A stretch of DNA of 64,000 nucleotides from Phenylobacterium sp. SCN 70-31 (GTDB lineage: Bacteria > Pseudomonadota > Alphaproteobacteria > Caulobacterales > Caulobacteraceae), in the NCBI RefSeq assembly GCF_001724605.1, contig NZ_MEEX01000007.1:50559-114558 (forward strand). The letters run 5' to 3'. The notes below the pieces were generated by a model that was given only the letters and a program-made list of their open reading frames with translations, searched no databases and was not told where the DNA came from. Below, in pieces: positions 23,889 through 34,097 of the stretch. Numbering within the stretch: the stretch's first letter is position 1; every line of letters begins with the position of its first letter. A program made the position numbers and the translations under genes.

Positions 23889-24239
23889 GTGTCACGGGGA
23901 TTAGGTCTCGAACGCGGCTACGATTCCCTGCACGGGGACCGCTCGGGCATGGCTCCGACGTCCCCTCCGTCGAAATTTTCGCGTCGCCCCCGGCGCATGG
24001 CCGTCTGCGAAGCGTTGGTCGGCTGCGGTGTCAGGCCGAGGCGGATCGCCCAAGGATGACGACAGGAAAGCCCCGCGAGAGCGCAACACCGGGCGACCGT
24101 CGAGGGCTTATTCTATTCAGGCGCGTCGCCTGATCGCATCAGCAGCGGCCCCAGGACTGGTCAAATCCGGCCCTGCTGTCCGAACCTGCCACCCGAGGTG
24201 GGTGCTGCGATCCGGAGCGCGACGGCCGACAGCACTGCG
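23889..24239. other. Intergenic region, no gene seen
   Basis: This 351-base stretch between the DAO oxidase start and the stop of the two-HTH regulator contains only short shadow frames with no recognisable domain. It should hold the oxidase promoter. No clear operator or terminator was found. Confidence 0.4.
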
Positions 24240-25178
24240 TCAAGGCGCGACCCGTGTCGCGCCCCGAGCCGAGGCCTCGAGCGCCGCGAACATCCGGTTG
24301 AGGTTCGCGATGTTGTCGTGGCGCGCCTGCGGCCATGGCGCGGCGCGCAGCATCTCCCGGGTGAGGTAGTAGCCGCCCTTGGGTCCCCGTGCGATCCACC
24401 CGCGGGCGAGCAGCAGCGCCACGTGACGCCGGACGGTCTCACCGGGAATGCCGGCCCGCGAGGCGAGGGTGGCCACCGAGGCCGGACGCCGCAGGTCGTC
24501 CTGTACGAGATCCTCGGTCTCGGTGAACTCGGTATAGGTGTCGTCCAGGTGTTCGGTCGTCACGCGGATGATGTGGATGAGCAGAACCCCCACGGTGGGG
24601 TCCGGGATGTGCGCGGACATCGCCTCCAACTGCCGTAGGCAATAGTCCGCCGCCAGGCGGGTCAGGACCCAAGGCCGTCCGAGGGTCGTGACGTTCATGG
24701 AGGTCCGGAGGACGCCCAGCGCCTGCAGGCCGATGGCGAGGGCCTGGATCTGCTGCCCGATCGCGAAGGCCATCGCCTTGCGCCGGTCCGACATCCATCG
24801 CTCCGGGGGAATCACGAGGCCTCGGTCGGTCGCGGCGCACGCGCCCGTCTCGCGCAGGGCGGCCGTCCGCCGGCGCACGGTCTCGAACGGCTGTCCCAGG
24901 CTGGCGGCCAGGGCGTTCACGCTGATGGGGCGCAGGAGCGCCGGGTCGAGGACGTCGTCGTAGCCTGCGAAGCTGGCCGGCGGACCGTGGGGGCGGTCCA
25001 AGTGGCCGAGGTTCGCCTGGCCGACGGCGAGCAGGATCAGACCGTCCAGAAGGTCGCCCCCGTCGCAGACGATACGCAGGTTGTTCAGGAAGAACGTCAT
25101 CCCGAGCCGTCCGGCGATCCGCACGGCCACGGTCTCGGGGAAGGGCAGGGCGGGCGATGCCGATGCGAGGAGACTCAT
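24240..25178 (-). CDS. Transcriptional regulator with two winged helix-turn-helix units
   Basis: 312 residues. Two segments have near-identical HTH character: SVNALAASLGQPFETVRRRTAALRETG near residues 85-115 and ASVATLASRAGIPGETVRRHVALLLARGWIARG near 235-270, the second followed by a wing (GGYYLT). A helical region lies between. No ligand domain family was recognised; the tandem HTH arrangement recalls MarR- or Crp-type DNA readers. It neighbours the flavin monooxygenase, in the same orientation, and may regulate it. The protein could bridge two half sites on its own. Function is inferred from the HTHs only. Confidence 0.7.
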   Translation of the reverse strand: MSLLASASPALPFPETVAVRIAGRLGMTFFLNNLRIVCDGGDLLDGLILLAVGQANLGHLDRPHGPPASFAGYDDVLDPALLRPISVNALAASLGQPFETVRRRTAALRETGACAATDRGLVIPPERWMSDRRKAMAFAIGQQIQALAIGLQALGVLRTSMNVTTLGRPWVLTRLAADYCLRQLEAMSAHIPDPTVGVLLIHIIRVTTEHLDDTYTEFTETEDLVQDDLRRPASVATLASRAGIPGETVRRHVALLLARGWIARGPKGGYYLTREMLRAAPWPQARHDNIANLNRMFAALEASARGATRVAP

Positions 25179-25310
25179 GACCGGACGAGGTTATCATCCG
25201 TCCGTCCGGTGCGCCCCCCGAGGGCCGCGCCCGGAACTCCAACGCCTGGATCCGTCGCTCTGGAAACCTGAGCGTCGCCTGGATGTCGAGCGCCGACGGG
25301 CGGCCCGCGG

Positions 25311-26525
25311 TCAGTCGACCGCTGCGGCCTGCCGGAGGCCGGTGATCATCGAGGCGCGCAGCAGATAGGTCCGGGCGGCCTCGCGGTCGGCCAGCATGGT
25401 CTGCAGGTCGTTGAAGATCTCGCGCCGCTTCGCCGGGTCGCGTTCCTGCATGCGACTGCGATTGCGATCGGCCTGGGCCAGCACCTCGTTCAGGGCGACG
25501 GGCCGGCGGCGGCGCGTATAGCGGTCGAGGAGGGTGAGGTCGCCGCCCGCGAAGACCTGCTTGATCTCGTCGGTCAGACTGAACGCGTCGTGGACGCCGC
25601 CGTTCATGCCCATGCCCCCGCTGGGGCTGTTGATGTGGGCCGCGTCGCCTGCCAGCACGACGCGGCCGCGCCGGTAGTCGTCGACGATCCGCATATGCAC
25701 GCGGTACGGACGCCACTGCAGTTTCTGGTAGGGCGTGTCCGAAGGAACGATCTTCTGGAGCTTGCGCTCGATACTCGCCGGCTCGAGCGCCTGCTCGAGG
25801 GTTTCGCTCTCTTCCTGGTAGAGGCTGCAGCGCCAGAGGCTCTTCAGCCGCAGCAGGCTGAACGTACCGCCCTCTGTCCAGACGTAGTTGACGTTCGACA
25901 GGCCTTCCATGTGGTCTTCGAAGGGGAAGGTGGTCGTGGCGAGGATGGTGGTCTCGGGGTAGGTCTTACCCTCGAAGCCGAACTCGCAGAGCTTGCGGAC
26001 GGTGCTGCGGGCGCCGTCGGCGCCGATCAGCAGCTTGGCGTCGATCCGGCCCTCGCCCGAGGCGCTCTTCCAGATCGCATGGACTCCGTCGTCATCCTGC
26101 TCCAGCCCGGTCAGGGTGACGCCCAGGCGCACCTCGACGCTGGGCAGAGATTTGATGCGTTCGTGCAGCAGCCGGCTCAGCCGGAACTGTTCGCATTGCA
26201 GGCGGAAGGGGTGGGTCGTGTCGTTCTCGATCACGGAAAGGTCGAACACCGCGCGTTCGCCCGTGTCATGCATGCGGATCTGCCATGACGGGCAGATCAG
26301 GCCTTCTTCGATCAGGGGCTGGGACAGGCCGTATTCGGACAACATGTCGAGCGTCGGCGGATGAAACGTCGAGGCCCGGAGGTCCTCGGGCAACGCCGCT
26401 TCCTGCTCCAGGACGACGCAGGAAATATTGGCGAGTCCCAGCCGAAGCGCGACCGTGAGCCCCACCGGCCCGGCGCCCACAACGACAACCTGCGCACTCT
26501 CGCGAACCATAAGCCCAGACCCCAT
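25311..26525 (-). CDS. FAD-dependent aromatic-ring monooxygenase (PHBH/UbiH/MhpA family)
   Basis: 404 residues. All three fingerprints of group A flavin hydroxylases are present: GxGxxG in VVVGAGPVGLTVALRL near residue 17, the DG motif IGADGARSTVRK near 180, and the GD motif VVLAGDAAHINSPSGGMGMNGG near 290. These enzymes use NAD(P)H and O2 to hydroxylate a phenolic or heteroaromatic ring in the cytoplasm. ATG 26525 is used, though ATG 26510 (MVRESAQ) has a better spaced GGGG and is equally likely. A box shared with other catabolic units of this region lies directly upstream (26530-26549). This argues for an aromatic-type substrate for the region, without identifying it. Confidence 0.87.
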   Translation of the reverse strand: MGSGLMVRESAQVVVVGAGPVGLTVALRLGLANISCVVLEQEAALPEDLRASTFHPPTLDMLSEYGLSQPLIEEGLICPSWQIRMHDTGERAVFDLSVIENDTTHPFRLQCEQFRLSRLLHERIKSLPSVEVRLGVTLTGLEQDDDGVHAIWKSASGEGRIDAKLLIGADGARSTVRKLCEFGFEGKTYPETTILATTTFPFEDHMEGLSNVNYVWTEGGTFSLLRLKSLWRCSLYQEESETLEQALEPASIERKLQKIVPSDTPYQKLQWRPYRVHMRIVDDYRRGRVVLAGDAAHINSPSGGMGMNGGVHDAFSLTDEIKQVFAGGDLTLLDRYTRRRRPVALNEVLAQADRNRSRMQERDPAKRREIFNDLQTMLADREAARTYLLRASMITGLRQAAAVD

Positions 26526-26529
26526 TCAC

Positions 26530-26549
26530 TTGTATTCTGATTAAGACAT
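26530..26549 (-). promoter_or_regulatory. Box A of a shared TTGTAT operator set
   Basis: TTGTATTCTGATTAAGACAT, immediately upstream of the monooxygenase start. It matches the box at 39256-39275 in 16 of 20 positions and shares TTGTAT with the box at 27014. Confidence 0.5.
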
Positions 26550-27013
26550 TCAAAAACGTGCCGCAAGAGCGCGGACGGTTTGCCGATAGTCTCATTTTCG
26601 TTTGGTTATTAATGCCTTCGAGGCCCGAGGTTCGGCTCCTCGCGCAAGCGTTTCGCGTGGCCTTGGAGCCGTGGTAGTCTATATTGAGAGACAAAAGCTG
26701 CGAGCCGGGCCTTTCAGGCGCCGCTTCGAGCCACCGTCCTGCTTCTCAACCCGCCTCAGGGTGTGGCCTGGGAGTCACGATGTTCTCTAAAAAGTACCTC
26801 ATGACGACGCGACCGAAGATGGGTTTGATGGATGTCAACGCCCGCCCCGATAGGGCTCTGGGTGTTGTTTGTGCGGCCTTTTGTCCGGTTTTGCGCGTTC
26901 ATTGGGCATTTAAATAGCCAAGGCGGGCAGAATCCTCCCTCCTGCCCCGGACTTGGTTCTCGGTCGCCACTGCGGTTGACACCTCCGGATAAACGCGGCC
27001 ACTTAGCGACATG

Positions 27014-27033
27014 TTGTATCTGTTTAGATACCG
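27014..27033 (+). promoter_or_regulatory. Box B of a shared TTGTAT operator set
   Basis: TTGTATCTGTTTAGATACCG contains a perfect inverted repeat GTATCT-GTTT-AGATAC. It lies 17 bases before the receptor start, overlapping where the promoter or leader must be. Confidence 0.5.
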
Positions 27034-27049
27034 ATAAGGGGGTTCTCTC

Positions 27050-29200
27050 ATGAAGGCGGGCGCGCTTTTCCTGTCCACGGCCGTTGTGGCCTGTCTCTCC
27101 GGCCTCAACGCCGCCAACGCGCAAGACGGCGGCAACCAGATTGAAGAGATCGTGGTCACCGCGCGTAAGGTGGCGGAGCCCTTGCAGGAGGTGCCGCTCA
27201 GCATCTCGGCGCTGTCGTCGCGCGACATCGAGCGCCAGGGCATCCGCGAGCCCAGCGACCTGTCCAGCATCGTTCCCGGCCTGACCTACGAGAAGGATTT
27301 CGGTCGCCGCAACGAGCGCCCCGTCATCCGCGGCCAGTCCAATGTGCTGGGCGTTCCGAACGTGTCGTTCTTCATCGACGGCGTGTTCATCCCCAACAGC
27401 CTGATGAGCACCGATCTGGCGTTCGTCGACCGGGTCGAGGTGATCAAGGGGCCGCAGTCGGCGCTGTACGGCCGCCAGTCGTTCGCCGGCGCCATCAGCT
27501 ACGTCAGCAAGGATCCGTCGCCCACCTGGCAGCGCCGCGTACGCCTGACGGGCGGTTCATACGACTACTTCGACGCGACGGTGTCGGCCAGCGGCCCGAT
27601 CCGCGACGACCTGGGCATCCAGCTGACCGCCAACTACTATACCTTCGGCGGTGAGTACCGGAACAACGCGCCCGGCCGTCCCAGCCATCGTCTCAAGCTG
27701 GGCACCGAGGAAACCGTCGCCGGTTCGATCGCGCTGAAGTACACGGGGGTCCAGAACCTCACGACCACCTTCCGCGCCGCGGTTGCGGTCAACGACGACG
27801 GCGCCGAGACGGTCGGTATGCAGCGCGGCGCGTTGAACAACTGCTTCATGAACACCCGGACGCGGTACTATTGCGGCCCGATCGTGGTGACGCCGGACGA
27901 CATCACGCTCAGCCTCGATCTGATGCCCGAGCACGGCATCGAGCGGCGGCAGATGCGCTCGAGCCTGACCAACGAGTATGCGATCGGCGACTACACCGCG
28001 ACTTCGATCACGGGTTTCACCCGTGCCTACGAATCGCGGAAGTCCGATCTGGACTATCTGCCGGTCGCGGCCAGCAATCTGCATGTCGACGACGCTTGGC
28101 AAACGCAGAGCTTCTCGCAAGAGTTGCGTCTTGCCTCGCCGGGAGACGACCGTCTCCACTGGCTGATCGGCGCCTACTACTATAATGCCTATACGAAGTA
28201 TTCCCGGTACTTCTACAATACGAACGCGCTTCAGCTTAACGGCACGACAAAGACGATCAACTACGCCGCCTTCGGCCTCATGCGCTACAAGATCACCGAC
28301 CAGATCTCGGCCAGCGCCGAAATCCGTTACGGTGTGGATGACCTGAGCTTGGTCGGCGGCGCCAACAGGTATGATCTCGGCGCGAAGTATAAGAGCTGGA
28401 ACCCGCGCTTCACCCTGGACTACCAGATCACCTCGGACGTTCTGCTCTACGCTTCGGCGGCGAAGGGCAACAAGCCGGGCGGCTTCAACAGCGACGTTCG
28501 CCTAGCGGCCAATCAACGGACCTACGGCGAAGAAAAGTCCTGGCAGTACGAGGCCGGCATGAAGAGCGACTTCTTCGACAAGCGTCTGCGCTTGAACGCG
28601 TCGATGTACTACATCGACTGGAGCGGCCAGCAACTCACGCAGAGCACCCTCCTGCAGGGCGGCGCCACCACGGTAAGCTTGATCCGCAACGTGGGTGACC
28701 TAGACGTGAAGGGCGCCGAATTCGAGGCTCAGGCGGCCGTGCATCCCAACATCACCCTGCGCGGTTCGGCCAGTGTTGCGGATTCGGAATACACCTCGGG
28801 CACCGATCCGGAGATCCAGGGCCTGACCGGCAGCGCCGACATCACGGGCAAGACCTCGCCGAACGCGCCGAAGTACACTGCCGCCTTCGGCGTGTACGCC
28901 TTCACAGACACGTCGATGGGCCGGCTCTATATCGACGCCGACTACAGCTACCGCTCCAAGAAGTACGATCAGGTGGCCAACTTCGCCTGGGTGAAGGGGC
29001 GTGGCGTCACCAACGTCCGCCTGGGCGCCGAACTCGACGCCGTGACGGCGGTCTTCGCGGTGACCAACGTCTTCAACAACAAGGATCCGATCACGGCCAC
29101 CCGCTACTCGGACTTCCTGACGGTGGGCCCGCTGAGGTCGTTCCTGGGCGCGATCCCGCCCGGCCGGCGCTTCAGCCTGTCGCTCGAGAAGACCTGGTAA
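27050..29200 (+). CDS. TonB-dependent receptor
   Basis: 716 residues, AAGGGGG before the ATG. Signal peptide MKAGALFLSTAVVACLSGLNAANA, TonB box/plug (IEEIVVTARKVAEPLQEVPLSISAL; RVEVIKGPQSALYGRQSFAG) and a barrel ending FSLSLEKTW. It heads a same-strand series of SUMF1-domain protein, amine oxidase, cytochrome c and molybdenum hydroxylase with gaps of two bases or overlaps up to 31912, so all six genes are probably co-transcribed. Box B lies just upstream. The receptor presumably imports the compound the periplasmic oxidases act on. Confidence 0.92.
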   Translation: MKAGALFLSTAVVACLSGLNAANAQDGGNQIEEIVVTARKVAEPLQEVPLSISALSSRDIERQGIREPSDLSSIVPGLTYEKDFGRRNERPVIRGQSNVLGVPNVSFFIDGVFIPNSLMSTDLAFVDRVEVIKGPQSALYGRQSFAGAISYVSKDPSPTWQRRVRLTGGSYDYFDATVSASGPIRDDLGIQLTANYYTFGGEYRNNAPGRPSHRLKLGTEETVAGSIALKYTGVQNLTTTFRAAVAVNDDGAETVGMQRGALNNCFMNTRTRYYCGPIVVTPDDITLSLDLMPEHGIERRQMRSSLTNEYAIGDYTATSITGFTRAYESRKSDLDYLPVAASNLHVDDAWQTQSFSQELRLASPGDDRLHWLIGAYYYNAYTKYSRYFYNTNALQLNGTTKTINYAAFGLMRYKITDQISASAEIRYGVDDLSLVGGANRYDLGAKYKSWNPRFTLDYQITSDVLLYASAAKGNKPGGFNSDVRLAANQRTYGEEKSWQYEAGMKSDFFDKRLRLNASMYYIDWSGQQLTQSTLLQGGATTVSLIRNVGDLDVKGAEFEAQAAVHPNITLRGSASVADSEYTSGTDPEIQGLTGSADITGKTSPNAPKYTAAFGVYAFTDTSMGRLYIDADYSYRSKKYDQVANFAWVKGRGVTNVRLGAELDAVTAVFAVTNVFNNKDPITATRYSDFLTVGPLRSFLGAIPPGRRFSLSLEKTW

Positions 29201-29202
29201 GT

Positions 29203-30111
29203 TTGGCCGGAGCTATCCTCCCCCGGCTGATCGCCGCCGCCACGCTGCTTATCTGCGTGGCGGCGGCACATGCTTCGTCGGCTGGCGTACGGGACTGTGC
29301 GGACTGTCCCGAGATGGTGGAGATTCCGGCGGGAACCTTCGTCATGGGAGCCGACGCCGGCGAGACGGGTCGTCCCGAAGGACCGCCCCGGCGAGTCACC
29401 ATCGAAAAGCCGTTTGCGCTCGGACGCTACGAAGTCACCCACGCCCAGTACGCCGCCTTCGTTTCTGCGACGGGCTACTCGGCGCCCGGACCGTGCCGCA
29501 CCCTGGTCGGCGGAGTCTTCGCCAATTCTCCGGCGCACGACTGGAGGGACCCTGGCCTCGGCGCGGCGCCGAAGCCCGATGAGCCCGTGGTCTGCGTGTC
29601 TTGGCGCGACGCCAAAGCCTATGTGGCCTGGCTGGCCGCGACGACCGGCCAGCCGTACCGCCTGCCGACCGAGGCGGAGTGGGAATATGCGGCCCGCGCC
29701 GGCTCGACCACGGAATACGCGTGGGAGACCGATATGGAAGGCGGCTGCGCCTACGCCAATCTCTATGATGCGGACGCCGCCGGGCTCGCCTTCGGTTGGG
29801 CGCCCTCGGCCTGTGGAGACGGGGCGAAGTTCCTGTCCAGGGTCGGCGCCTACAAGCCCAACGCCTTCGGGCTCCACGACATGATCGGCAACGTCTGGGA
29901 ATGGACCCAGGACTGCTACGTCATCCCCTATCCTTCGATTCCCACGGACGGCCGCGCGATCGAAGCGGCGGGCGCCTGCGAGCGGCGCACGGTGCGCGGC
30001 GCGGCGTGGATGACCCGCACCGACCGAGCGCGCAGCAGCTTCCGCGGTCGGGACCCCGAGGCGGCGCGCTTCAGCTACTTCGGATTTCGGGTCGCACGGG
30101 ACAATCGCTGA
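29203..30111 (+). CDS. Secreted SUMF1/FGE-sulfatase-domain protein lacking catalytic cysteines
   Basis: 302 residues from TTG 29203, two bases after the receptor stop. A signal peptide (LIAAATLLICVAAAHA) precedes a full SUMF1 domain: MVEIPAGTFVMGAD, RYEVTHAQYAAFV, YRLPTEAEWEYAARAG, GLHDMIGNVWEWTQDC and YFGFRVARD. In true formylglycine-generating enzymes the last third carries a cysteine pair in the RGGSW block; here that block reads RGAAWMTRTDRARSSFRGRD and has none. It is therefore not a sulfatase activator. PvdO-like members of this fold act in periplasmic oxidative maturation, and a role as partner of the adjacent amine oxidase is plausible but unproven. Confidence 0.8.
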   Translation: MAGAILPRLIAAATLLICVAAAHASSAGVRDCADCPEMVEIPAGTFVMGADAGETGRPEGPPRRVTIEKPFALGRYEVTHAQYAAFVSATGYSAPGPCRTLVGGVFANSPAHDWRDPGLGAAPKPDEPVVCVSWRDAKAYVAWLAATTGQPYRLPTEAEWEYAARAGSTTEYAWETDMEGGCAYANLYDADAAGLAFGWAPSACGDGAKFLSRVGAYKPNAFGLHDMIGNVWEWTQDCYVIPYPSIPTDGRAIEAAGACERRTVRGAAWMTRTDRARSSFRGRDPEAARFSYFGFRVARDNR

Positions 30112-31502
30112 TGTTGAGCCGGCGGGCCTTTGGCGCGGGCGTGCTGGCGACGGCCGGGCTCTGCGCCGCCGGCGCTCGGGCCGAGGACGCGGCCGATGTG
30201 CTGGTGCTGGGCGCAGGCCTTTCGGGACTCTATTCGGCCCTTTTGTTGGAGGAGGCGGGTTTCCGGCCGCTCGTCCTCGAGGCGCGCGATCGGGTCGGCG
30301 GACGCCTGCATACACTCGACCATCTGCCCGGGGCGCCGGAGGCTGGCGGTCGCACGCTGTCCAACGGTTATGGCCGGACCATCTATCTGATGGAACGGTT
30401 CGGTGTCGGCCGCGCCGAGAGTCCGAGGCCTGACGCGGGCTGCATCGCCTGGCAGGGCCGGGTCGTGCCGGCCGCCGCGTGGGCCGCCAGCGACGCCAAC
30501 CCACTGCCGGAGGGGTGGCGCGACATCCATCCGGGACAGCTCTATTCCCGCGCCCTCCGCGCCCACAACCCGCTGACCGAGGCCGGCAGCTGGCGCGATC
30601 CGTCCATGCTGCCCTTCGACCGCCGTTCGGTGGAGGCCGAACTGCGGGGGCAGGGGACGCCGGCCGACGCGCTGGCGGCGATGAACGTCGCCTTCGACGG
30701 CCCGTCGATGTCGCAGATGTCGGCCCTGTTCGCCTATCGCAAGCAGAGCATCGCCGATCTCGAGAACGCCGTCGGCGCCTTCCGCATCGCCGGCGGATCC
30801 AGCCGCCTGCCGGAGGCGATGGCGGCGGGTCTGAAGACTCCCGTGCGGACGGGCAAGGCCGTCGCGGCGATCGAGATCGACAGGTCGGGCGTGGAAGCGG
30901 TGTGCGCGGACGGTTCCCGCTATCGCGGCCGATACGCGATCGTGACATTGCCCTATGCGGTGCTGCGGACCTTGAGGCTGCCCCGATTGCCGAAGGCGCA
31001 GAGCCAGGCGATCGGCGAACTGCCCTATGGCGCCATCACACAGGTGGAGATGACCATCGCCAAGCCGTTCTGGGAGGCTGACGGCCTGTCGCCGAACATG
31101 TGGACGGACACGCCCATCGAACGGACGTCGCTGAATCTCGACGCGGCGGGCCGGCCGACGACGCTGAACGCCTGGATCAACGGCGAAGCGGCGCTGGCGA
31201 TGGACGCGCTGGGGCCCGAACGGGCCGCCGCCCTGGTGCTGGAGACGCTGGAGCGGTTGCGGCCGGCCGCCAGGGGACAGGTCGAGGTGGTTTCGATGGT
31301 CTCTTGGAGCGCCGATCCGTTCGCACGGGGCTCATACCACGCCTGGGGACCGGGCCAGCTTCAAGCCTTCGGGCGTGGCGCCATGGCGCCGGTCGGTCGG
31401 CTGCGGTTCGCGGGAGAACACGCCGCCGATGTGATGCAGGGCATGGAAGGCGCACTGGAATCCGCCGAACGCGAGACCACCGCCCTGATGGGCGTGCTGT
31501 GA
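30111..31502 (+). CDS. Tat-exported flavin amine oxidase family protein
   Basis: 463 residues; ATG 30111 overlaps the previous stop (TGATG). A Tat signal (SRRAFGAGVLATAGLC) is followed by the FAD fingerprint VLVLGAGLSGLYSALLLEEAGF and the family line LEARDRVGGRLHTL. The C-terminus has FAGEHAADVMQGMEGALESAERE, the FAD-contact motif of monoamine-oxidase-like enzymes. Periplasmic location is unusual for this family and matches the other exported members of the operon. It would oxidise an amine or a C-C/C-N bond with electrons going to O2 or to the cytochrome c encoded next. Substrate unknown. Confidence 0.85.
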   Translation: MLSRRAFGAGVLATAGLCAAGARAEDAADVLVLGAGLSGLYSALLLEEAGFRPLVLEARDRVGGRLHTLDHLPGAPEAGGRTLSNGYGRTIYLMERFGVGRAESPRPDAGCIAWQGRVVPAAAWAASDANPLPEGWRDIHPGQLYSRALRAHNPLTEAGSWRDPSMLPFDRRSVEAELRGQGTPADALAAMNVAFDGPSMSQMSALFAYRKQSIADLENAVGAFRIAGGSSRLPEAMAAGLKTPVRTGKAVAAIEIDRSGVEAVCADGSRYRGRYAIVTLPYAVLRTLRLPRLPKAQSQAIGELPYGAITQVEMTIAKPFWEADGLSPNMWTDTPIERTSLNLDAAGRPTTLNAWINGEAALAMDALGPERAAALVLETLERLRPAARGQVEVVSMVSWSADPFARGSYHAWGPGQLQAFGRGAMAPVGRLRFAGEHAADVMQGMEGALESAERETTALMGVL

Positions 31503-31519
31503 ATGGAGGACCTCCGCGC

Positions 31520-31912
31520 ATGAAGCCCTCCGTGTTTCTCCTGACGGCCACGCTGGTTCTGGCTTCGGTCGCCCAGGCTCACGCCCAGACTCCGGCCCAG
31601 GCGCCCGACGCGGTGCTGGGTAAGCGTATGTGGATCCAGTGCCGGGCCTGTCACGCCGCAAAGCCGGGGGAGCCGCCCAAGGCCGGTCCCAGCCTGCACG
31701 GAATCTTCGGAGCCAAGGCGGGGACGAAGACCAGCTTCGCCTATTCGCCGGCGCTCAAGGCTTCCGGTATCGTCTGGACCGACAGGACCATGGACGACTT
31801 CATCGCCAGCCCCGCCAAGGCCGTGAAGGGCAACCGCATGGGCTATGCCGGGATGCCGAACGCCAGGAACCGCGCGGCGCTGATCGCCTTCATGAAGGCG
31901 GAAACCCAATGA
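31520..31912 (+). CDS. Class I c-type cytochrome
   Basis: 130 residues. GGAGGA is seen before the ATG at 31520. A signal peptide ([17 protein letters not shown]) precedes one haem site CRACH and a distal methionine in GNRMGYAGM, the layout of small cytochrome c2/c556-like electron carriers. Its stop overlaps the start of the molybdenum hydroxylase large subunit (ATGA). It is most likely the periplasmic electron acceptor for that enzyme and perhaps also for the amine oxidase. Confidence 0.9.
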   Translation: MKPSVFLLTATLVLASVAQAHAQTPAQAPDAVLGKRMWIQCRACHAAKPGEPPKAGPSLHGIFGAKAGTKTSFAYSPALKASGIVWTDRTMDDFIASPAKAVKGNRMGYAGMPNARNRAALIAFMKAETQ

Positions 31913-34086
31913 CCCGGATCGCCGCCAAGACCGCGCCGGCCGTGCGGCCCATGTCCCGCCGCGAGTTGATGGGCTGGGGCGGGGCGGTCCTGGCGGGTCT
32001 TTGGGCGCCGACGGCGGCGTTGGCAGCCGGAGGGGAGACACAGGCCGGCAGCGACCTCGTGGGCCTCTACCTCTCGGTCGGGCCGGACGACCTCGTGACG
32101 ATCCAGATCCCCGCCACCGAGATCGGGCAGGGCGTGACCACATCGCTGGCCCAGATCGTCGCCGAGGAGATGGACGCGGACTGGAGCAAGGTTCGCTTCG
32201 CCCTGTCCGGAGCCGGAGAGCCCTATGCCAATCCCGCGAAAGGGTTCCAGGGCGTCGGCCGCTCCATGAGCATCCGGGGCTATTGGCCGCTGCTGCGGCG
32301 GATCGGGGCGACCGCGCGCCAGCGGCTGGTGGCCGCCGCCGCTCAAAGGTGGTCCGTGCCGGCCGATCAGATCGAGGTCGCCGACAGCGTCCTCCGGCAC
32401 AGGGCCAGCGGGCGTACGCTGACCTTCGCGGCGGTGGCCCAGGACGCCGCTGCAGGGCCGATGCCGCAGAACGTGATCCTGAAGGACCCCTCGACCTTCA
32501 GGATCGTGGGCGCCAGCCCCGAGCGCCTGGATCTTCCCGAAAAGGTCGACGGGACGGCGATCTACGGCATCGACGTGACGCTTCCGGACATGCTGAACGT
32601 CGCCGTCGCCACCGCGCCGGTCGTGGGTGGCAGGCTGGAAAGCTACGACGAGGCGGCGGTGAAGGCCTCGCCGGGCGTGCGAGCGGTGGTGAAGACCGAA
32701 CTGGGTCTGTCGCCGGGCCTGGCGGTTTGCGCCGACAGCTGGTGGCAGGCGTCGAAGGCGCTGCAGCTGGCCGAGCCGAAGTGGGGCGACAGCCCGTACG
32801 CCGCGATGAACACCGAAGGCCTCACGAAGGACCGCCTCGCGGCCCTGGAAGGACCGGGCCTCACGGTCCGGGAGACGGAGGGCGGCGTCGCCGAGGCGCT
32901 CGCCGGCGACGGGGTTCTGGCGGGCGACTATCAGGCGCCGTATCTCGCGCACGGCTGCATGGAGCCGATGACCGCGGTCGTGCACGTCCAGGCGGACCGC
33001 TGCGAGCTGTGGGTCGGCGCTCAGGGCCAGATGCGCGTCCGCGACGCGGTGGCGGCGCAACTGAACCTGCCCAAGGACAAGGTGACCGTGAACACGCTGC
33101 TGGCCGGCGGCGGCTTCGGACGGCGCTGGCAGATCGACTACGTTCAGCAGGCGGTGGAGATCGGCAAGGCCGTGGGCCGTCCGATCAAGCTGATCTGGAG
33201 CCGGGACGAGGATCTGATGCACGACTGGTTCCGGCCGGCCGTGTCGATGCGCTACCGGGCCAGGCTCGCCGCGACGGGCGAGCCCGCAGCGCTCGAAATC
33301 AAGGTGGCCGGCGACTCCCTGCTGGAATGGGGCAAGCCGCGTCCGGCGACGCCGAAGGCCGACGCCACCTCGGCGTCCGGCATTTCGGACCAGCCCTATG
33401 CGATCCCGGCTTTCCGCGCCGCCAGCACGACGGTCGCGACGCCGATCCCGGTGGGCATGTGGCGATCGGTCGGCCACTCGCAGAACGTCTTCTTCATGGA
33501 AGGCGTGATGGACGAACTGGCCGTGGCGGCGAAAGCCGACCCGCTGGCCTATCGCCGCAAGCTGCTGGCCGACCATCCGCGGTTTCTGACCGTGCTGGAC
33601 CGGGTCGCCAGGCTCTCAGGGTGGGACACACCCAAGGCCAAGGGTGTCGGCCGGGGCGTGGCGATCAGCGAGGGCTACGGCTCCATCGTCGCCGAGGTGG
33701 TGGAACTCGAGGTCCGGTCGGACGCGGAGATCAAGATCCGCAGGATCTCCTGCGTCATCGACTGCGGGCGGGCCGTCTCGCCGGACGGCGTGAAGGCGCA
33801 GATGGAGGGGGGGATCATCTATGGTCTTTCCGCCGCGCTGACCGGGGATGTCACGTTCGAGAACGGAGAGCCCCAGACCCGCAGCTTCGCCGACAACATG
33901 CCCCTGATGCTGAGCCAGACGCCGGAGATCCTGGTCGAGGTGCTCCACTCCGACGCGCCGATCGGCGGAGCGGGCGAGCCGGGCACGCCGTGCGTCGCGC
34001 CGGCGCTGCTGAACGCCTACCACGACGCCACGGGCAGACGTCTGCGCAGCCTGCCCCTGGCCCGCGCCGGCGTCATGGCCGTCTGA
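31909..34086 (+). CDS. Molybdopterin-binding subunit, xanthine-oxidase family (IorB-like), Tat-exported
   Basis: 725 residues. Tat signal [18 protein letters not shown] ending ALA. Molybdenum-hydroxylase features include [46 protein letters not shown], and near the end [18 protein letters not shown], which carries the catalytic glutamate. The sequence resembles isoquinoline 1-oxidoreductase/aldehyde dehydrogenase beta subunits that hydroxylate N-heterocycles or aldehydes with water as oxygen source. The partner 2Fe-2S subunit follows after 11 bases and has no signal, so it should be co-exported with this subunit. Electrons would pass to the cytochrome encoded just upstream. Confidence 0.9.
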   Translation: MTRIAAKTAPAVRPMSRRELMGWGGAVLAGLWAPTAALAAGGETQAGSDLVGLYLSVGPDDLVTIQIPATEIGQGVTTSLAQIVAEEMDADWSKVRFALSGAGEPYANPAKGFQGVGRSMSIRGYWPLLRRIGATARQRLVAAAAQRWSVPADQIEVADSVLRHRASGRTLTFAAVAQDAAAGPMPQNVILKDPSTFRIVGASPERLDLPEKVDGTAIYGIDVTLPDMLNVAVATAPVVGGRLESYDEAAVKASPGVRAVVKTELGLSPGLAVCADSWWQASKALQLAEPKWGDSPYAAMNTEGLTKDRLAALEGPGLTVRETEGGVAEALAGDGVLAGDYQAPYLAHGCMEPMTAVVHVQADRCELWVGAQGQMRVRDAVAAQLNLPKDKVTVNTLLAGGGFGRRWQIDYVQQAVEIGKAVGRPIKLIWSRDEDLMHDWFRPAVSMRYRARLAATGEPAALEIKVAGDSLLEWGKPRPATPKADATSASGISDQPYAIPAFRAASTTVATPIPVGMWRSVGHSQNVFFMEGVMDELAVAAKADPLAYRRKLLADHPRFLTVLDRVARLSGWDTPKAKGVGRGVAISEGYGSIVAEVVELEVRSDAEIKIRRISCVIDCGRAVSPDGVKAQMEGGIIYGLSAALTGDVTFENGEPQTRSFADNMPLMLSQTPEILVEVLHSDAPIGGAGEPGTPCVAPALLNAYHDATGRRLRSLPLARAGVMAV

Positions 34087-34097
34087 CGGAGTTCGTG

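Larger units (their letters stand above)
26526..27049. other. Divergent regulatory region, no gene seen
   Basis: This 524-base stretch separates the monooxygenase and the TonB receptor, transcribed away from each other. It is richer in A and T than its surroundings and carries related boxes at each end (26530-26549 and 27014-27033). Short frames such as 26684-26917 have no domain, no plausible ribosome site and no signal peptide. Confidence 0.5.

Noticed and set aside
26684..26917. 77-residue frame in the 26.5-27.0 kb gap
   Set aside because: No ribosome site, no signal or domain; it crosses an AT-rich regulatory stretch and appears fortuitous.
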